Assembly (NCBI RefSeq): GCF_024385525.1
Contig: NZ_JANFLU010000004.1
Span: 218,179-282,178 of the forward strand
Direction: 5' to 3'
Length of the DNA: 64,000 nucleotides
DNA from: Arthrobacter sp. zg-Y238
GTDB taxonomy: Bacteria > Actinomycetota > Actinomycetes > Actinomycetales > Micrococcaceae
A model generated the notes under the pieces. It had not been told where the DNA came from and searched no databases. It was given only the letters and a program-made list of their open reading frames with translations. Made by a program: the position numbers and the translations under genes. Shown piece after piece: positions 62,614-64,000 of this stretch (position 1 is the first letter of the stretch; every line of letters starts with the position of its first letter).

Positions 62614-62933
62614 CCGATCAGCGGCTTCCGGTCCTAAAATAGGGACAAATCCAATATCCGGCGCTGGATCCATAACGCGGGGACAGCTTTTGACCTGACT
62701 ACGCAAGCAGGCTATTGTTTATAGTCGTTGTGCGTGTCCTACCTCGATAGGCCTATGCCCACGGGAGCGGCTCAGTTGCAGAGCCACCTGGCCCCGGGGA
62801 AATAGCCGAGATCTCAGGACCACTGGTTAATTCAGTCCTCACCTGACCATCCGGTAACGCATAGAGAAGCTGCACTGTCCATGGCATCCATGGGCGGCGC
62901 GCCACCTAAGAAGAAGAAACGAAGGCAAACACC
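62614..62933 (+). promoter_or_regulatory. rplM upstream region
   Basis: A 320-base gene-free region between truA and rplM. It contains the cleanest promoter in the window (see 62690-62718) and a leader of about 210 nt before the rplM GTG. Several short complementary stretches occur in the leader, but no known leader motif was recognised. Confidence 0.6.
62690..62718 (+). promoter_or_regulatory. Sigma-70-type promoter for rplM-rpsI
   Basis: TTGACC (62690-62695) and TATTGT (62713-62718) are separated by exactly 17 bp, in an AT-richer island of the truA-rplM gap. It matches the primary sigma factor consensus at four of six positions in the -10 and five of six in the -35. Confidence 0.68.
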
Positions 62934-63377
62934 GTGCGTACGTACACCCCGAAGCCCGGCGACATCAACCGCCAGTGGCACGTCATTGACGCCACCGACG
63001 TTGTCCTAGGCCGTCTTGCCAGCCAGACCGCAACACTGCTGCGCGGAAAGCACAAGCCGACCTTTGCTCCCCACATGGACATGGGCGATTTCGTCATCAT
63101 CATCAACGCCGAGAAGGTTGCCCTGACCGGCGCCAAGCTCGAACAGAAGCGTGCCTACCGCCACTCGGGTTACCCGGGCGGTCTGTCCTCCGTCAACTAC
63201 GCCGAACTGCTGGAGCAGAACCCGGTACGTGCAGTTGAGAAGGCCATCCGCGGCATGCTGCCCAAGAACTCCCTGGCTGCTGACCAGATCAGCAAGCTGA
63301 AGGTTTACCGCGGTGCCGAGCACCCGCACGCCGCTCAGCAGCCCAAGACCTACGAAATCAACCAGGTCGCCCAGTAG
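62934..63377 (+). CDS. rplM: Ribosomal protein L13
   Basis: Early-assembly 50S protein, 147 residues from a [23 protein letters not shown] opens it; the core has [19 protein letters not shown] and YRHSGYPGG. It forms the standard two-gene operon with rpsI, which follows after 39 bases with CAAGGAG ahead. Confidence 0.98.
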   Translation: MRTYTPKPGDINRQWHVIDATDVVLGRLASQTATLLRGKHKPTFAPHMDMGDFVIIINAEKVALTGAKLEQKRAYRHSGYPGGLSSVNYAELLEQNPVRAVEKAIRGMLPKNSLAADQISKLKVYRGAEHPHAAQQPKTYEINQVAQ

Positions 63378-63416
63378 TTCTGGCCCGCCAACTAAGAAAT
63401 TAATTCAAGGAGAATC

Positions 63417-63914
63417 GTGGCTCAGAACACTGAAGAGCTGAATGAAAACACCGAGGAGCTTTCGAGCTACACCTCGGAATCCTCTGACTCGGTCCAGGCC
63501 GATGTCAAGGAACGCCCCGCCCTGACCGTCCCCGGCTCCGCCGTCGGACGCCGCAAGCAGGCTATCGCCCGCGTGCGCCTCGTCCCGGGTACCGGCAAGT
63601 GGATCGTCAACGACCGCGAGCTCGAGGATTACTTCCCGAACAAGCTGCACCAGCAGGAAGTCAACGAGCCGTTCAAGCTTCTTGACCTCGAAGGCGCATA
63701 CGACGTCATCGCACGCATCCACGGCGGCGGCCCCTCCGGCCAGGCCGGCGCGCTGCGTCTGGGCGTTGCCCGCTCGCTGAACGAGATCGACCGCGAGAAC
63801 AACCGCCCCGCCCTGAAGAAGGCAGGCTTCCTGACTCGTGACGCCCGCGTCATCGAGCGTAAGAAGGCCGGTCTCAAGAAGGCACGTAAGGCACCTCAGT
63901 ACTCCAAGCGCTAA
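63417..63914 (+). CDS. rpsI: Ribosomal protein S9
   Basis: 30S head protein whose C-terminal Arg touches P-site tRNA. 165 residues from a GTG, longer than the usual 130 because of a Glu/Ser/Thr-rich N-terminal extension (about 1-38). The core starts near [20 protein letters not shown] and ends with [12 protein letters not shown], the normal terminus. The sequence quality appears to decay shortly after its stop. Confidence 0.97.
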   Translation: MAQNTEELNENTEELSSYTSESSDSVQADVKERPALTVPGSAVGRRKQAIARVRLVPGTGKWIVNDRELEDYFPNKLHQQEVNEPFKLLDLEGAYDVIARIHGGGPSGQAGALRLGVARSLNEIDRENNRPALKKAGFLTRDARVIERKKAGLKKARKAPQYSKR

Positions 63915-64000
63915 TTCAGCGCTTCCCTTCGTGGCGGGGGGGGGGCGGCGGGCAGACTGGGCCCCCCCGCGGTAATTGGGGGTGGGGGCACACCCCGCCC

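Overview
The window is a high-GC actinobacterial chromosome segment, most like the Micrococcaceae (Arthrobacter and relatives). This rests on the family-level look of RpoB, RpoC and the ribosomal proteins, frequent GTG/TTG starts, the coiled-coil insertion in RpoC, and a spc operon with no S14 gene between rplE and rpsH. The species cannot be named from sequence alone.

Layout. (1) 1-6300: a truncated class-I aminotransferase on the minus strand, tRNA-Trp, then secE-nusG-rplK-rplA, a GNAT acetyltransferase, and rplJ-rplL behind an attenuator-like leader. (2) 6338-15730: a convergent thiolase, then rpoB-rpoC. (3) 15786-26895: an aromatic catabolism island with an IclR regulator, an MFS transporter, pobA and pcaHGBDC-F-IJ-R. 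It holds every enzyme needed to take 4-hydroxybenzoate through protocatechuate and the beta-ketoadipate pathway to succinyl-CoA and acetyl-CoA. (4) 27236-31793: the str operon (rpsL-rpsG-fusA-tuf). (5) 31792-38112, minus strand: a tightly packed three-gene operon. It encodes an EPSP-synthase-like protein fused to an acyl/aryl-CoA ligase, an acyl-CoA dehydrogenase, and a 2,4-dienoyl-CoA-reductase-type flavin/Fe-S enzyme. (6) 38505-44713: a 1947-residue polytopic membrane protein with internal repeats and a 43-residue membrane peptide. (7) 45223-63914: S10, spc and alpha operon genes (rpsJ to rplQ, with secY-adk-map-infA-rpmJ inside), then truA and rplM-rpsI. The last roughly 65 bases are G/C homopolymer-rich and look like a sequence or contig edge.

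Most of the window is housekeeping transcription and translation machinery. Two metabolic blocks sit between the ribosomal operons. The pca block is a recognisable pathway with a likely PcaR operator ahead of pcaH. The minus-strand operon is the best candidate for something not yet described. Its EPSP-synthase-like domain keeps the catalytic core but has changes in the 3-phosphate pocket and at the PEP-contacting lysine, and it is covalently joined to a CoA ligase. With the two downstream CoA-ester redox enzymes this looks like a compact version of the shikimate-to-cyclohexene/cyclohexanecarboxyl-CoA route known from a few Streptomyces antibiotic clusters and omega-cyclohexyl fatty acid producers. 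That function is inferred, not shown.

Regulatory features worth attention are a TAGACT -10-like motif repeated ahead of several operons, three CCGGGAT repeats at an 11-bp period upstream of rpoB, mutually exclusive pairing elements in the long rpsJ leader, a 26-bp palindrome ahead of secY, and long hairpins at several joints between ribosomal operons.
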